DNA from: Emcibacter sp.
Lineage (GTDB): Bacteria > Pseudomonadota > Alphaproteobacteria > Sphingomonadales > Emcibacteraceae
DNA: 5,852 bases
NCBI GenBank assembly: GCA_023142175.1
Contig: JAGLJX010000012.1
Span: 1 to 5,852 of the forward strand
Direction of reading: 5' to 3'
Part shown: positions 5,820-5,852 of the stretch, in pieces
Numbering within the stretch: the stretch's first letter is position 1
How the letters are laid out: every line of letters begins with the position of its first letter
The notes under the pieces: model-generated
Databases searched by the model: none
What the model saw: the letters and a program-made list of their open reading frames with translations, nothing else
Told to the model about the DNA's origin: nothing
Position numbers and translations under genes: made by a program

Positions 5820-5852
5820 AAAGTATTATGTAGTATCCTGACTCTGAATTAT

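Overview
The window looks like ordinary chromosomal DNA from an alphaproteobacterium of moderate G+C. Three things point there: a DUF2125 protein (a mainly alphaproteobacterial family), a short MJ0042-type zinc-ribbon membrane protein divergent from ftsE, and the gene order ftsE-ftsX-YdcF family-plsC. A marine or environmental lineage (Kordiimonadales, Emcibacterales or Rhodospirillales-like) would fit, but that placement is inferred from gene content and base composition only.

Layout from right to left. At 4983-5786 on the plus strand lies a zinc-ribbon, single-pass membrane protein. A 202-bp intergenic region (4781-4982) with candidate promoters facing both ways separates it from a minus-strand gene string. 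That string is ftsE (3989-4780, GTG start), ftsX (3111-3992, 4-nt overlap with ftsE), a YdcF/DUF218 family membrane protein (2546-3100, 10 nt after ftsX) and a PlsC-type lysophospholipid acyltransferase (1777-2496, 49 nt further on). A 136-nt gap with a strong ribosome site and a possible promoter then precedes a small outer-membrane beta-barrel protein (954-1640). After another 112 nt comes a DUF2125 protein (841 down to base 1), whose 3' end is cut by the window edge. No interval longer than about 200 bases lacks a gene.

The shared theme is the cell envelope. FtsE and FtsX form the ABC-transporter-like complex that couples the division ring to periplasmic peptidoglycan hydrolases. The YdcF-family protein is anchored in the inner membrane and belongs to a family linked to envelope or peptidoglycan-precursor metabolism. 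PlsC makes phosphatidic acid for membrane phospholipids. The barrel sits in the outer membrane, and the DUF2125 and zinc-ribbon proteins have N-terminal or central membrane anchors with large domains probably in the periplasm.

I found no mobile element, CRISPR array, tRNA, rRNA or defence system, and no convincing new system. The points most worth a second look are the beta-barrel gene placed between plsC and the DUF2125 gene, the minimal start-stop codon pair abutting the ftsE GTG start, the roughly 50-residue C-terminal tail of FtsE, and the uncharacterised zinc-ribbon membrane protein divergent from ftsEX.
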